DNA of 64,000 nt, from NCBI GenBank assembly GCA_026929865.2, contig CM049396.1, forward strand, positions 20,648,501 through 20,712,500. Reading direction: 5' to 3'. This stretch comes from Hyperoplus lanceolatus (Eukaryota; Chordata; Actinopteri; Uranoscopiformes; Ammodytidae). The translations under genes and the position numbers were made by a program. The notes beneath the pieces are model-generated. The model was not told the DNA's origin. It worked only from the letters and a program-made list of their open reading frames with translations, and made no database searches. How positions within the stretch are numbered: the stretch's first letter is position 1; each line of letters begins with the position of its first letter. This document shows, in pieces, positions 1-14,200 of this stretch.

Positions 1-113
1 GCTGAAGGAGTGCCATCTCTCAATACATGGTCATCGAGACCAGCTGATCAAAAGACACCGGGACTTTGTCCAGCTATTTAATGCCCAGTGTGATTCCCTG
101 AACCCAAAATCAG
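1..113 (+). CDS. rad18: rad18 exon: SAP domain (5' end cut by window)
   Basis: The reading frame starts at base 2 (LKECHLSIHGHRDQL) and continues to LNPKS. It carries the SAP helix-turn-helix that helps RAD18 bind DNA. The donor gtaaag follows base 113 and leaves one base of an alanine codon. Whether the exon begins upstream of the window cannot be seen. Confidence 0.92.
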
Positions 114-3100
114 GTAAAGGTATTTCTTCCATCATAACATACAGGTGATAGGTATCTTTACACAAAATGAGCAAGGAAGACGAACAGAAAACCCATATTG
201 AGACCATCCATGTTACAACATAAAGGACAAAACAAATCTAACAATAATAGCCTACTCAACTAGACTACACACATTCACTATCTGAGTTACAGTGACGGCA
301 AATATAGGGTCTGCTCACTCCAACTAAGCAGAGCTTGTGTGCCCACTAGTTGCACATCCAACACTTCTCCCATACCTCCCCTGACTGGAGAATGTTTCCA
401 TACAAACAAAAACTATCCTCTTCATCTGATGAAGACTCCTCCTCCTGTCTCTTTCTCTTCTGTTTCTTCTTCCCCAACTGGGGTGCAGTAGCCTTGGCAT
501 CTGGTCTAGATTGGGATGCACTTGGTCGTTTGATTTTGTTGCCTTTTTTTTCTTTTGCATGCTAGCTGCCTTTTCCAGCTTTATTCTCTCCTTCTCTGGA
601 TTGTCAGTGAGGATACAGCTTGACATTGTTTTTAGTTTTTGGGTTCCTTTCCTGACTGCAGCCTTTGGATAACATGTGACAACCAACCCCAAAGAAAATG
701 TGACGACCAACCCCAACTGGAATTTCTTGCTAGCATCAAGGCTTACAACCATCTAAGAACTAGTTAGTTAGCTAGCTTACAACAATCTAAACTATAGCTT
801 TCCCTTCACACGTTTTAAGGGTAACAAGTGTTTTGTTATAAACCCATTGTGTAAAAGCCTAGAAGAAAAATACTGAGGAGCTAAATGTTTTCAATTTAAC
901 ATGAAAAACATAAAATGTCCTCTCACAAAAAAGTATTCATACCCCATGAACTTCTTCACATTTTGTCACGTTACAACCAGACGGGTACATTTATTTTATT
1001 GGGATTTCATGTGATAGACCAACACAAAGTGGCGCATAATTGTGAAGTGGAATGAAAATGAAATACGATTTACAATTTTTTTTTATAAATAAAAAACTTA
1101 AACATTTTGTGTGCAAAAGTATTCAGCCCATCTGAGACGTTACCTTGTACAGTAGAACCACCTATCTCTTAAATTACAGCTGCAAGTCTATTGTGGTATG
1201 TCTTTACCATCTTTGCACATCTACCGACTGAGATTTTTGCCCATTCTTCTTCGCAAAATAACCTGAGCTTAAGATTCAGTGTCATATTGGATGGAGAATG
1301 GCCCAGTCAAAGTCCAGACCTAAATACAATTAAGAATATCTGGAAAGACAAGAAAATTGCTGTTCACAGACACTCTCCATACAATCTGGCACGGAATCTG
1401 AAGTTCGAGCAATTTTGCAAAGAAGAATGGGCAAAAATGTCAGTCTATAAATGTGCAAAACTAGTAGAAACATACCCCAAATGACTTGCAGCTGTAATTC
1501 CAGCGATATGTGGTTATACAAAGTATTGACTCGGGGGGGCTGAATACTTTTGCACGCCACATTTTTCATCTTTTCTTCATAAAAAAAATTTAAAACTATT
1601 TTTCATTTTAACTCCACTAAACAATTATTCACTACTTTGTGTTGGTCTAACACATGAAATCCCAATAAAATAAATGTACCAGTGTGGTTGTATATGACAA
1701 AATGTGTAAAAGTTCAAGGAGTATGAATACTTTTTCAAGCCACTGTTTATCCCCGTTCTCCCCTACTTTACGTAATTTTTTCAGTTATGAGTGAGTAGGA
1801 TGACCCTGTTAACTGTTTTCTTAATCAAATATTTGCATCACTGGAGCGAATTAATCAAAAAGCTTAACTTAGCAAAAAGCGTAAAGAGTAAATGCACCAA
1901 TACATTTGAACATGAGGCTTAAGATGAACAAACACACATCCCAAATCAGATTCAGTCACTGTATTTATGATATCACTCTGCATCAAACTACCAGCTGGGA
2001 ATTACCTTTGAGGATACATTTTCAATAAGATATGAAGAAATAACTTGTATGTACACATTTGATCCCTCAGGTCGTACCTGGTATCCTCACAGGTGCCTCA
2101 GTTTTGACCAGCAAGCTCATGGGTCAAAACCTATTATGTTTTGGATAGCACAATTCATGTAACAGGCAATATTTGGGATCTCAGGAGTAATAAAGATATT
2201 CCTGTCTTCTGTCAACAGCTAAAGATATTGCCAAAGAGCTGGAGGCTGATGAGAAGATACGGAATCGAATGCAGGGGAAAGTCAAACCTGTACGTATATA
2301 ACCTACTGCTTAATGGGATATCTTGAGGCTGTGAATTTCAGTATCTATTCTCCTGTCAACCAATTGTGTAAATTCAAACTATATTTTGATGAGGGTTTCC
2401 AATTAAAGGTGCTGTAAGCGGAATGGTTCTTTTATCTAACTTCCTGTCAGTTACTGCAGTTAGCAGTCCCCTCGCTCGTCCCTATGTCACCACATTAAAG
2501 CAGCAAGTTATCTAGCATCATCTTAGATCCATAAGTGTGATAAAACATGATAAAAACCATCAAAACAGACATTGGGAAGGATTTTTACCTGCTCCGCCAT
2601 TGTAGGCGCAAACATTCACCCATCTGCTGCTCTGGCGTGCACCGGCAGTGAGACCATGAGTGAGACGGGTGTCTGTTTGTAGCATTCTCTCTTGTGATTG
2701 GATAAAAATTCCGCGATCCTCCAATAAGTTTATTTGCCGATTACATGAAGAGCAGCTGACTGAGAGATCGGCTTTATGAAACGCGCACATTATGACAGTG
2801 AACACTGTATGATAAAGAGCAATTTTACACTTAAATTAACATAAATAAAGCGCTTACTTCACCTTTTAATATTGACCGTTGGTAGCTATAATGTGCCATT
2901 AGAGGTGGGTGGTAGGTACAAATAGGAAAAGGATGCAATGTATTTGTTATGCCATTAAGGGTATAGAGATTGTGAGTGTTTTCCGCTAGTGCCTCCAATG
3001 TCCAGTTGGGTGAAAATAGTAGCTAGCCGAGATCCCGCCCCTCTGTGGGGTTCCGGGAGATTTTTTTTACCTTTTTTTTTTTTTAAAGTGAAATGCATGA

Positions 3101-6100
3101 ATCTGCTACACTTTGAGAGCAGAATTAAGAGGCTTAATCTGAGGAATTTTGTGTGAACAACTGTTTTCTGTGTAGTAGGCCTACTTATTTTTGGAATAAT
3201 TTGGAGACACTGTTTTGGATGAAGCTTTTGAAGAAAGACACATGGATTTACCATAAAAATATTAAAATAAAATAGAATATTATGCAAATAAACATCCACA
3301 AAATTGTAATCTTTCTTTATTATGTTATTTTCTTTAAAGGAACCACTTAACTTTACATGAAGAACTCTGTTGTCCAGCTATCTTTTTTTTTTCCACAGAT
3401 GAGGCTGAAATATGCTATAGACTATACACAGTGCATGGGCAACTGAGGCCATTTTTCCAAATGTTTTTAAATAAACTCAATAATGTCTCAATAGATTAAA
3501 TCATAGTCTATTTCTGACATCAGAATACTGAGGAAAGTTAAAAAGAATGAGTAACATGTTCAGTATTCCTCCTCTCCTCTGTCTGTATGTCACTGATTTA
3601 GGGAGGAGGGGCTGCTACACTAGTCTCAGTCAGCAGCGCTATATGCATTATTTTATGATTCGTGGCAAACTAAGCTGAACGATTAGATGACTGACAGCTT
3701 AATTTGTTTTAGCTAGTTAACTGCTGAGTTAGAGTGCTTTGCTTCTCTGGACCGATAGAAAAGATTAAAGAACTTTTTTTTGGAGGTGAGGTAGAAGAGT
3801 AGCTGGCTGGAAATGCTTCCATTTGGCCAGCGCTTATGGAAAAACATTGGATTGTTTAAAGGAAATAATACAATTTCTTTCATAATAAAAAGTTTGAGGC
3901 TTACTTGGAGAAAGTATAAATGAAAGTAGAAAAACAGTTCTTTAATGTTTAATGCTGGCTTTAAACAAGCTCTAAATAGGGCAGTTGATTTGCACATACA
4001 GTCTAAGTGTAGTATGTAATTGTCAATTTGAATCTCTTGCAGGTCATGGTTTTCTCAAAGAATCAGTCTGAGAAGGAGATTGAAGAAGTGCATGCAAATT
4101 ATAGTAAGTCATTTATTTTTTCACTGTCAATTTGGTGACACATTTAAAGGTCTGACTCACTTTTTTATTTCTTTTTTATAAACCATAGTGCAATATAGGG
4201 ATGTCCATTTTGAATATTTTTTCCAACTGATAACTGACACCCATTTTATGATCATTAATCTTTAACAGACAAGAGTGAATGTTGCTGACTGTGAAATACA
4301 TGAGGCGCTCTAGTAGGCTAAAGCTCTCCCTTGCCTAATGGGGGTCAACAGGGCAGATATAAATTTAAAAAAATACATTCAAGCAAGTCCACCCTTCTTC
4401 TACTCCTTCAGATATGAACAATAAGGTGGGTTTGTTGTTGTGTTTATACCACATACATCGTAGTGTCTTGCTCGATTGTGCGTGATCTGTAATTACCGCG
4501 GGAACTCTGTGGTCTTGTGACTCAATCTGTCCAGCTGTGGTTTGCCTAGCCTGGTCCAACCAGACCATCGTACTTCATTTAATTTGTACAGAAGGTCTGG
4601 AACTGCTGTAATTGGCAAACGTTCACTCACTTGGAGGCGGGTGTCTGTTGAAGTTTAAAACTATTGGATCTGCCAAGTGCCACTCTGGATTAGCCAACCA
4701 ATCGCATAACGTTTGGTCGTCACGTGTGTCATGAGCCGGCTTCTGACGGTGCATTCCAGTTGTACAGGGAACTCTCCGACTTCACTACATATTGTAGTCT
4801 ATGGATCTACCGGTACCTGGCAACGGTAACTTGTTAGAGCCTAACGTTTAGTTATTTGGACGAGAAAGGTTGTCGGCGTCCATACTTTCGCGAGCAGATG
4901 CACTGGAACACAGACAGGTCGGAACTCGGAACTACCAAGTCGGAAATCTCCTTCTTCCGAGTATAAAGGAACGCAGCATTCAACTGAAACTGGAGCGCGA
5001 CTTCGACTTCGACGTCATCGCTCTCAGCCACTCGCTCTGTTCACTGATTGGACGGCTGTAGATTAGCCGAAGAAAACTGAGAAATGCACTGCACACCCAG
5101 ACTGACTACTGAAGGGAAAATTAAATTTGGCCGGAAGTAGGTAGGTAGGCGGGCGGAGCCAGGCTATGGTTTACCATGGGCCATTCTGAAAACGCTACCC
5201 GTGAATGTTGATGGACGAGGGAGCAAAACCGCAGTTGAGCCGTTGCCGTGTAACCTGTGAACACCCAGTGCAACACAGCTAGGGCTGCTTAAGCCTACGG
5301 AGGCAGTGGGATGCCCTGGGCAATGTTCTGCTGAGAAACCTCGGGTCCATTGACACGTACCACCTACTTAAGCAGACCAAGTAGTACACCCATTCATGGA
5401 AAGGGTACTCCCTGATGGCAGTTGCCACTGTTAGCAGGATATTACATCCTGCCAAACTGCAATATATACTGAGGAATGGTTTGACGAACACCGCAGAGAC
5501 TTCAAGGTGTTGACATGACCAATTCCACAGATCTCAATCAGATGGAGCATCTGTGGGATGTGCTGGAATAACAAGTCCAACCCATGGAGGCCCCACCTCA
5601 AAACTTACAGGACTTAAAGGATCTGCCGCTAACGTCTTGGTGCAAGATACCACAGGGCATCTAGAGTCCATGCCTTGACGGATGAGAGCTGTTTTGGCGG
5701 CACAAGGGTGACCTACAAAGTTATTAGGCAGGTGGTTTGCAGCTTTGAACCATATTAGGTCCATCTATTTGACAAGGTGGGTCAATATAAGCAGGCAATT
5801 TCACTTTTGTCTTACAGTATACTCCTATATTTAAGGTTTTCTCAATGAACTAGCTTCAGAATGGGATATTTCATACAGAAACATAGTTAAGGTCATTTGG
5901 GGATCTGACATAAACAGGATAACAGTGTATATGCAAACATGCTTGCATCGTTCAAAAATCCCAACTGCCCTAACATCATCTACATTATGAGACAAGGACA
6001 GGAGTTGAAGGCGAAATATTTGATCATGGATTTTATTTTGTTCGAAACTTGAGCTACAAAGTTCTGATCTCACAAATATGTTTCTCAAATGTGTCTAAAG

Positions 6101-8181
6101 ATTAAAATCTATTTGGGCATATTAGTAACAGAGTGTGATGACAATTTTCCAAAGCATCCCTTAAGCATTTGGACTGAATGATCATGCACCTGATGTTCTG
6201 CTTCTGGTCAACTAGTTCAGTAGGAAAATCCACCAGTAGAGACCTGAATCTTTAAGTGTTAATGCATCATAGCACAACATTATTTTTGTCGAAAGCCGGT
6301 AATTGTTGCATGGTAATACAGACAAGAAGTAGAGAAGAGGTACCTGAAGATGCAATATATTGAGTATTGCATACTTTTGCATCTCTAACAAAATCATCCC
6401 TCCATTAGGAGCCAGCCTCGTATACCTTTCTTAACCCATTGCCAGCAACACAGACAAGCATAATTGCTGTGTCATCATTGAGTTATTAGCAGCAAGAGGT
6501 GGAATGAAAATGTTAAACTTATGTGGTGACCTAGGTGTTCTCCCAAGTTTAAATTATATTGATTCCACTTTTATCATGACATGTAGACTTTACTTGGCAA
6601 GTTATGCTGGGCTTACACAAGAGGACTTTTTAAAAGACTTTGAAAAGACTTAAGACTGAAACCCTCTTACTATACATATCAATATTCTGAGCGGGGGACA
6701 TCCTTTAGTTATTTTACCAGCTTTATTTGCTGATCTCCTCCCCCAATAACTTTAACTCCTAACCCTGTGTTTGACGGTAGAGTGTTCAGGTTGAGCGTCT
6801 GTCAGCCTGGTTCTCCACCGAGGCTTCTATGAAAAAGTGTCCGAAATAAGTGCCTCACTAGGCGGACACAGGTCACGACTAATGCCGCTCCTCCTGTGTC
6901 GTGCTTGGTACATGCGAGAGTGTAACAGTGTTTACGTCATTTCGCTTGAGCCAACCCCCTAAGACTAGCGATGATATCAAACCTGTTTGATAATGTCGGA
7001 ACGTCAAGACGGGAAGAAGACTGGCTGAAATCGGGTCAGAAGACCACCATACACCAAACGACTGAGATAAAGTGCGCGCGCCACAACTCCAGCACGAGTC
7101 CCGTGATTTCAGTCCGACATTGGAAGATTGTCTGTGACTGTCAAATCGCATGAAAAGTCGTGTAGTGTAAGCCCAGCATTAAAGGTTCACTAAGCGGAAT
7201 GGTAAGTTTAGCTAACTTCCTGTCACTGACTGCAGTTAGCAGTCCCCTCCTTCGTCCCTACGTCACAACATTAATGCACAGCTGCCTTCAAACAGCGAGT
7301 TATCTAGCATCATAGCAGTTCCATAAGTTTGATAAAACATGATAAAAACTATCAAAACAGACATTGGGAAGGATTTTTACCTGCTCCGCCATTGTAGACA
7401 CATTAACATTCACCCATCTGTCGCTCTGCGCGTGCACCGGCTGTGAGACGGGTGCCAATTTGTAGCGTTCTCTCTTGTGATTGGATATCAGTTTCGGGAT
7501 CCCCGAAAAGTTTATTTGCCGATTACATGCAGACTTGCATTACATGGTGACTGAGAGATCGGCTTTATGAAACGTGCACACTATGCAAGTGATCACTGTA
7601 TGAATAAAGAGCGATTTAACAATTATATTAACATAAATAAATCGCTTACTTCACCTTTTAAGTGTCACTCGCATACAGAAGAACAGCAATATAGACCAGC
7701 TGTGTGTTTTAAAGTGTAACTGCACCCTTTTACTTGTTTTTTGAGATAGAAGCTGAATTAAATCAGTATGTTGTTAAGGAACGCATATATGCTGGTGTTA
7801 ATATTGAAAAAAATTGCAATATGTTAAATATCTGCAATTTAAGAAATGTTTTGTATTGTAAATCATTTTAGAACTTTACTAAGATTTGAAAAAAACTTTT
7901 TTCCATCGGGTTCGAAAAATGACGTACTACTGTACTTTTGGTACAGTAGTACGTCATCACGTCGCCTCAAAGCCGGTCACGCTCTTCATAGGTCCATGGC
8001 TGATCCATGAGCTACTACAGTTATACCATTCCTCCAAGGATGTTATTTCGGGGGTTAACACACTTCACTTCTATCGGCAGTGTGTCTGCATTATCTCACA
8101 CTGTATAACACGCACACACACACGGACCCGAACTTGTTCATTACTTCACTTGATTGACACACGCTACCGCTCGCTCGCTCG

Positions 8182-8223
<42 letters not shown>

Positions 8224-11200
8224 CGCTAGCTCACTTGTGCTACTCTGTCTCCTAACTCGATAGAAACACCCGCCAACAATTTAGAATAAAAAAAGTCCTC
8301 CACCTCAGACGACCTATCTGTGTGGCATATGAGCTCACTGTGTAGCGACAGTGCCGGTGACTTTGTGTCACTCGATATTTCAATGAAATCATGTCATTCA
8401 GATCTTCCTGATTGATAGCTAGCAGCTAGCCCCCTCCTTCACAGACACCGTGCGGCCCCCTCCCTCCCGAAAGTCGGCCAGCTGATGTCGGAATGTTTAA
8501 AAACAAAGGTTCTCAAACGGAATTCAGAATCCATGATCTGAAAGCATTTTTCAAAATCGTGCAGTAGCTCAAACAGGGGGTGCAGTTACCCTTTAATTTT
8601 AGGGGACAGGCCGAAGCAAGAACAGTGGGTTTAGAGAACATTAGCCAAAGTCATATTTTCATGGTTGAACAAAATGAAAAACTTTTTGTAATGAACTCTA
8701 TAGAGCTAACTTTAAAACTGGTTGAAAAAAATGGATGTGGCTCACAGGAGATGGGTACTAAAAATAGCTGCACTGCTGTGATAACCTCTTGATTTATCAG
8801 ATGAGGATGTGGATGACTCATTCTGCCAGCATGGGGAATAGTGAATGAGCAGACAGGAAGGTGAAAACAGCAGACACGCTTACACATATTACATCCATTG
8901 AGCGCTTGGACCTCTTTTCCCCTCTATGTTTTCAATGTTTTTTTTTTGTGATAACAGTAGCTGAGTTGCTGGTTATTCAGAAAATATTCTTATAACCCAG
9001 AATAACTGCAAAGAAATAAAATAGGAAAAACAGGAAACCCCTGCTCTGTGTGACCCGTCCCTGAGAAGTTTGATTGTATATGTGCTTCCCAGCAGTAGTC
9101 ATTGAAAAACAAGCCTAGGTCAAAACCAGATCAGTCAGTGGGTGCGTCTATAATGTAATGTGAATTCCTGGATTATAAATGTTCCTCTGGAGAGGTCCCA
9201 ATAAAAAGTCTTCTGACGTAGCAGATCACATAATAAGCTTGAGCTGCGTTTGAGTTATTATAAATATTCCAATTTTCGAATAACTCCCCTGCTATGCTGG
9301 GTGTCTTTTTCCATGACTCACTCTGTATTGAGTGTTTTGTCAGAGTTGTTGTTATTTGGGGTGCTTTAACTGTGACTCTTGGTGTGTAGACAGCTGTTTA
9401 AACTCCAGATCATAGGAGTAAGCTGTGGCAGTGGCATGCACAGACTCCCAAAGAGCAGGGGCTAAAAATGAAAACAGGGCTCCTTCTCCATGTTGCACTC
9501 ATTTTGCACTCTCACATGTAAAGCACGTTAAGGTACATTCAATGTATGAAAGGTGCCATACAAGTAAAGATTATCATCATTATTACTTTTATCATTATGT
9601 GAACAAATGTGGGGCCAACTCGGGTCCTAACGCCTGCCAGGGCTGACAGCCCCCAGAAATGGTGTTGAATATTAGTTTAGGCTAAATTAGGTGATGGTAC
9701 CATTAACCGAGAGGTTAAATACACTGGTTTGAATAAGGAGCATTACAGACAACAAATATGTTGTGAGTGGAGAAACATCCTCCTTTCACACAGTATCATA
9801 GTGTATCCGCTATCCAGTTGGAATGTTGACTGAGTTCAACCCAGACATCTAAACTATGTTCTTAGCAATTACAAAATGAAAAAAACAGTCTAGTCATGTA
9901 ACACCAGTAAATGTGCAAGTTCTGCCAAGGTTAAGCCTTGCAACTGCATTTTGGCTTATATCTGTGTGAGAATAAAATACTTCTTTGCTCATGAAGATAT
10001 CAGTGACAAGTCTGAGGCAACACAGTTGTTCCATGTGTAGAAAGTTTGAAATATATATAAAGTTAGTCTCAAAATAAGAGTTTGCCCACCTTCCATTAAA
10101 GTTTGAGTCACCTACTGCCAGTCTCGTTGTGCAAACTAATCTGCACATTTTAAAAGACAAAATTAGATCTATTATGTTCTCCGTAATAGGGATCCTAAAT
10201 ACGGCCCCAGATGTATTTGTAATTTTGTCTATTTTATGTCTATTTTCATGAGAAATGCAATTTCCATTGTCTTTTCCTTCAGTATGACATTTTATCAACT
10301 ACAGATTGATTGTAAAGATAAAATGTACAAAGTCTTTTCAAGCACATATTCAAAAACTGTATTTTCTTTTACGTAATTGATATTTAGATCATGCATCAAA
10401 GTAAATAAAAGTATTTGGACATATAGACTTAATTTTTCTTTCTCTTAGTTCTGTCTGAGTTCTCCTTTCTTAGTTTATATGAATTAATATTCTTCTTTTG
10501 TCTGCTTTCAATCATAGTCGGTGATATAGTTTTTTTTAATGATTTCACTACAGTTTCCTTTCAATTCTCTTGGCCCCTTTGATCTCGTCGTAGAGCTTCT
10601 CATGGTGTTAATAAAACCTTGTATTTCCCTAATGTATTCAAACCTTTAGGGTTGGAACTTGTCATTTCCGATTCCATTTCCATGTGTAACGGATATTGTT
10701 TGCTTGTTACCTATTTGTAGGTTGGTGTTTCTTCATATTCTTTTCTTTGATGCACCATTGAATGGGGTGTAATTGTCTCAACTCGTTCCTTAACGATTTC
10801 TATTCTGTATTGCCTGCAGGGACGAAGCACAGCAATGACTTTTCCCGCCTGATTGCCCAGGTTCGGGGTCGCCTAGAGACCACCAGGCAGACTCGTATCA
10901 AACAGGAAGAGGTGGGCGGAGAAGATCCACAAAAAACACACACTGCAGGTACTGCGACATCCATTACCTTTCTTGAGGATTAAAATGTCCTCTAGCCACA
11001 GGAGACTCTTAAGCCTATGCGGTAGCCTTCAGCTAAAGTCAGCCCATCCCAGTGGTAACCTGCTGCTGCGAGTTCACCTTGTGTCTTCACAACACCATTT
11101 GTCTTCAGTAAAACTGTTTTGGGAACCACTCGAACTGCAGAGAACAATTTAACAAAAGTAAGAGTGCAGAGAAGGACAAGATATAGTGCAAGATGGAAAC

Positions 11201-14200
11201 GGTTAGCACACCACTACGTAACCTCCAGTTTTCCCCCATGTGTTGGTAATTTAAAAGAAAGCTTTACAGTTTTCTAAGATTTCTTTTTTTGTTTAATTGA
11301 TCGAAAAAACATTTGAAGATTTAAAGTGACAATGTGAAAGGTGTAGCTCCTAGTGAAACACTTGCAGCTATCCAGCTCCCCTCTGCTATACAGATACATA
11401 CAGATACATATTTTAAAGTCTTCAGCTTACTGTTTAAAGAAGAGAGAATATGTGAAAATCTGTTGTGCAAACGAAACCAAGGGATCAGGGCCATTCACTT
11501 TATGTGTATCCCCTTTGAAAAGTCATTTGTTTACTGTTGAAAATCTCCAAAATGCCTTGTATGACTCTACATATTCTCCCTTTTTCAGATCAACTTCCAG
11601 AATCTGAGAGCTGCTTATTGGTGAAGGTGGAAGAGGGACAAGCTGAGGAGGAGCCATTTGCACGAGGGTATGACCTGTCGCCCAGTCCCACTCTCAGTGA
11701 CGTGTCCATCAGCAGGTGAGCCCTAGATAAAGGGACATTAACTCAAAGATTGTTGTCAGGGAGTTGGTCCACTTAATGCTTTACAATGAACTTTCTTCAT
11801 CCTACCTCTACAGTTTGAAGATGACAAATTGTTTATTTCACAGTGATAAGTTGAGTTTGAACCTTGAATAACTCTCTGATGTTATTGAAAAAGCAGTGCC
11901 TTCTACTGACTGCATCATTTCAGAAATATGATAGCACAGATAGTCAGGCCTCTTGTGTTTTCATTTGGTATATCATTTCTTATGAACTCTACAATTGTTT
12001 CAACCCAGTCTGAGTTAATTAAAACTTGTCTGTATGCTGATTTCTCAGACACAAACACGTAAAACTTTGAAATCATGTTTCCCCCTCAACAATTTACGTT
12101 TTTAATATATATAATATAAGTGAATATATATCAATTAGTCAGTGTATAAACTACACAAATGTTCTGTTGCATTATGGTAAATACAGAGTCAGAACACATA
12201 CTGAATCTACACATTCCCATCCTTAACATTTATTTTCTTGTAGCTAATGGAACCAGCTGATCCAGCCAGATAAAGAGCTCGACTGATCTCAAATCATCAG
12301 CCAGTCCTTTTGTAGATTAAATTCAGTTCTGTTTGCTCGTAGATTATTTTGTGGCTTCACTTGGAACAAAATAATTTCACATCATGCCTTTGTAAAGTTT
12401 GTTCTTTGAAAATATCCAGACAAGTTATTCAACATTCAATTGGCATGCACAAACAGCTTGCCTAATCAGATTTTAAATTGTTTTGTATAGAATAACACAT
12501 TGATTTGGCCTAAACATGAAATGACAGTGTACACACAGTGCAGTCAGTGTAATGAATATTGTGGGCTTACTTGCATCACTGTTTTCTGATGGCAAAACAT
12601 ATTTTGATTTCAAAAAGAATTGCGGCTGAATCATATACAGTATAGGAAAAGATGTCTGCTTAAAAATGGAAGATTCTCAGTGGGAGTAGTTATCTCTAGC
12701 TTTCACACCACATCGACCTTGGACATCTTCTTTCATTCTTTAAATTCCCCTCCAGTATTCACTTAGCTTGTATTACACTTTGACACTGCAAAGGAAAATA
12801 CACCCTGCCTGTATCAAAAGAGGAATCATTATTTGATTTTACGTCCAATACTTCAGTTCTAATTTAATCGCAAAAAAAACATATACATAATCAAGTATCA
12901 GGAGCATTAGTGTGAAATCGCTAAGTATCAGGAGCATTAGTGTGAAATCGCTATGAGTGTAATTAAAAAGATAAAATTAGGAAAGACGGGTTGCTATCTC
13001 TAGCTAAAACCTTGCTTGCATCCAAACTACAGGACTCAGGAACCAGACGACATGCTCCCTTGCCGCACCATTACAATTTAAATTGATTAACTCTTGTCTG
13101 TGCCTTCATTGTTAAAGTCAGTCAGAACAGAGGTTGTGACTGTTAATCCAAATCCCTAAATGCCTTTCTGCCCTGTTTGTTAACAACACAGATGGTGATT
13201 CAGCAGTGCTGTTGACACTTTATGAATGCATGCGGCTTATTACAGGAATAAAATGTGGCTTGCCCTAGGGCTGGGCGATATATCGAATATATTCGATGTA
13301 TCGCGAGATGTGCTCCAGGGGATGTATAAAATGACCCTATCGCGACCATCGAATACAAATTGGCACGTAATGTGTTTTTTTTAGCCGCCGCCGCCACCGG
13401 CAAACTCGCTGGTGTTCGCTTCTCTCGCTCTTTTCTGTGGCTCTCTGCCTCAGACTACATGCATTGGCAACTCACTCACTCACCCCTCCCAACCAGAGTC
13501 TCCTGGGCGCGCACCTGTGACGTAGTCTGTGCCTTGTGAGTGTTTACTTTAATCGCCATGTGAAAACAACGACGAGAGGGGGAGAAAAAAAGACGAGGGC
13601 TCTGATGCTCTTATGACAGCTGAACGAGCGGGTGGAGGGGGCGCGAAAGACTGCGATGGTGGCTGTCGTTCATAGCATGGACCTTTTTTGTAGACGGGCG
13701 CTTGACAGCATAAGCGGCCGCTGTACAGAGAACGAGCGCCGGGGGAAATTTTGGTCCAACGTCAGAACAAACACGGCATCCCATTTATTATGGGCAGCCT
13801 CTTATAATAGGTCCATGTCAGCACCAAGGGAGGTGCACACCGTTTATTAACTAAAAGTCTATGTAAAGTAGGCTACATTTGCGAGTATTTTTTATAAAAT
13901 AAAACAGTGTTTTAGTGATAATGCAGGAGGGCTAGATCAATAGGTATGAATAGCATCCAGGAATGGTGCATCGGTTAGAATGCAAGGAATGATGATGATG
14001 AGACTTTGCTTTCTTTAGACTATAGGCTATTATTCTCAGTCGTATTTATTTAAATCCTCTGATTGTCTTCTAGTTTTATTTTCATTAACTCAATACAGGA
14101 GAATTAAATAATAAGGCAGGTAACAGAGGGACGATGAGCCACCTGCTGTTTGCGCTCGCATGAATCTCTCTCGGACTAACAGGCAGAAAACGAAACTTAA

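Larger units (their letters stand above)
7709..8596. mobile_element. TTAA-type non-autonomous element, second family
   Basis: About 890 bp, with inverted ends ttaaagtgtaactgcaccc and gggtgcagttaccctttaa. It contains a perfect 17-bp hairpin (7919-7957), a GC-rich section and a CA microsatellite. No transposase frame is recognised. Confidence 0.6.

Noticed and set aside
1191-1484. A 97-codon host gene
   Set aside because: Its first part is transposon terminal repeat and the second is a Tc1 transposase remnant.
12893-12952. CRISPR-like repeat
   Set aside because: Only two adjacent copies without spacers, in a vertebrate genome; it is a simple tandem duplication.
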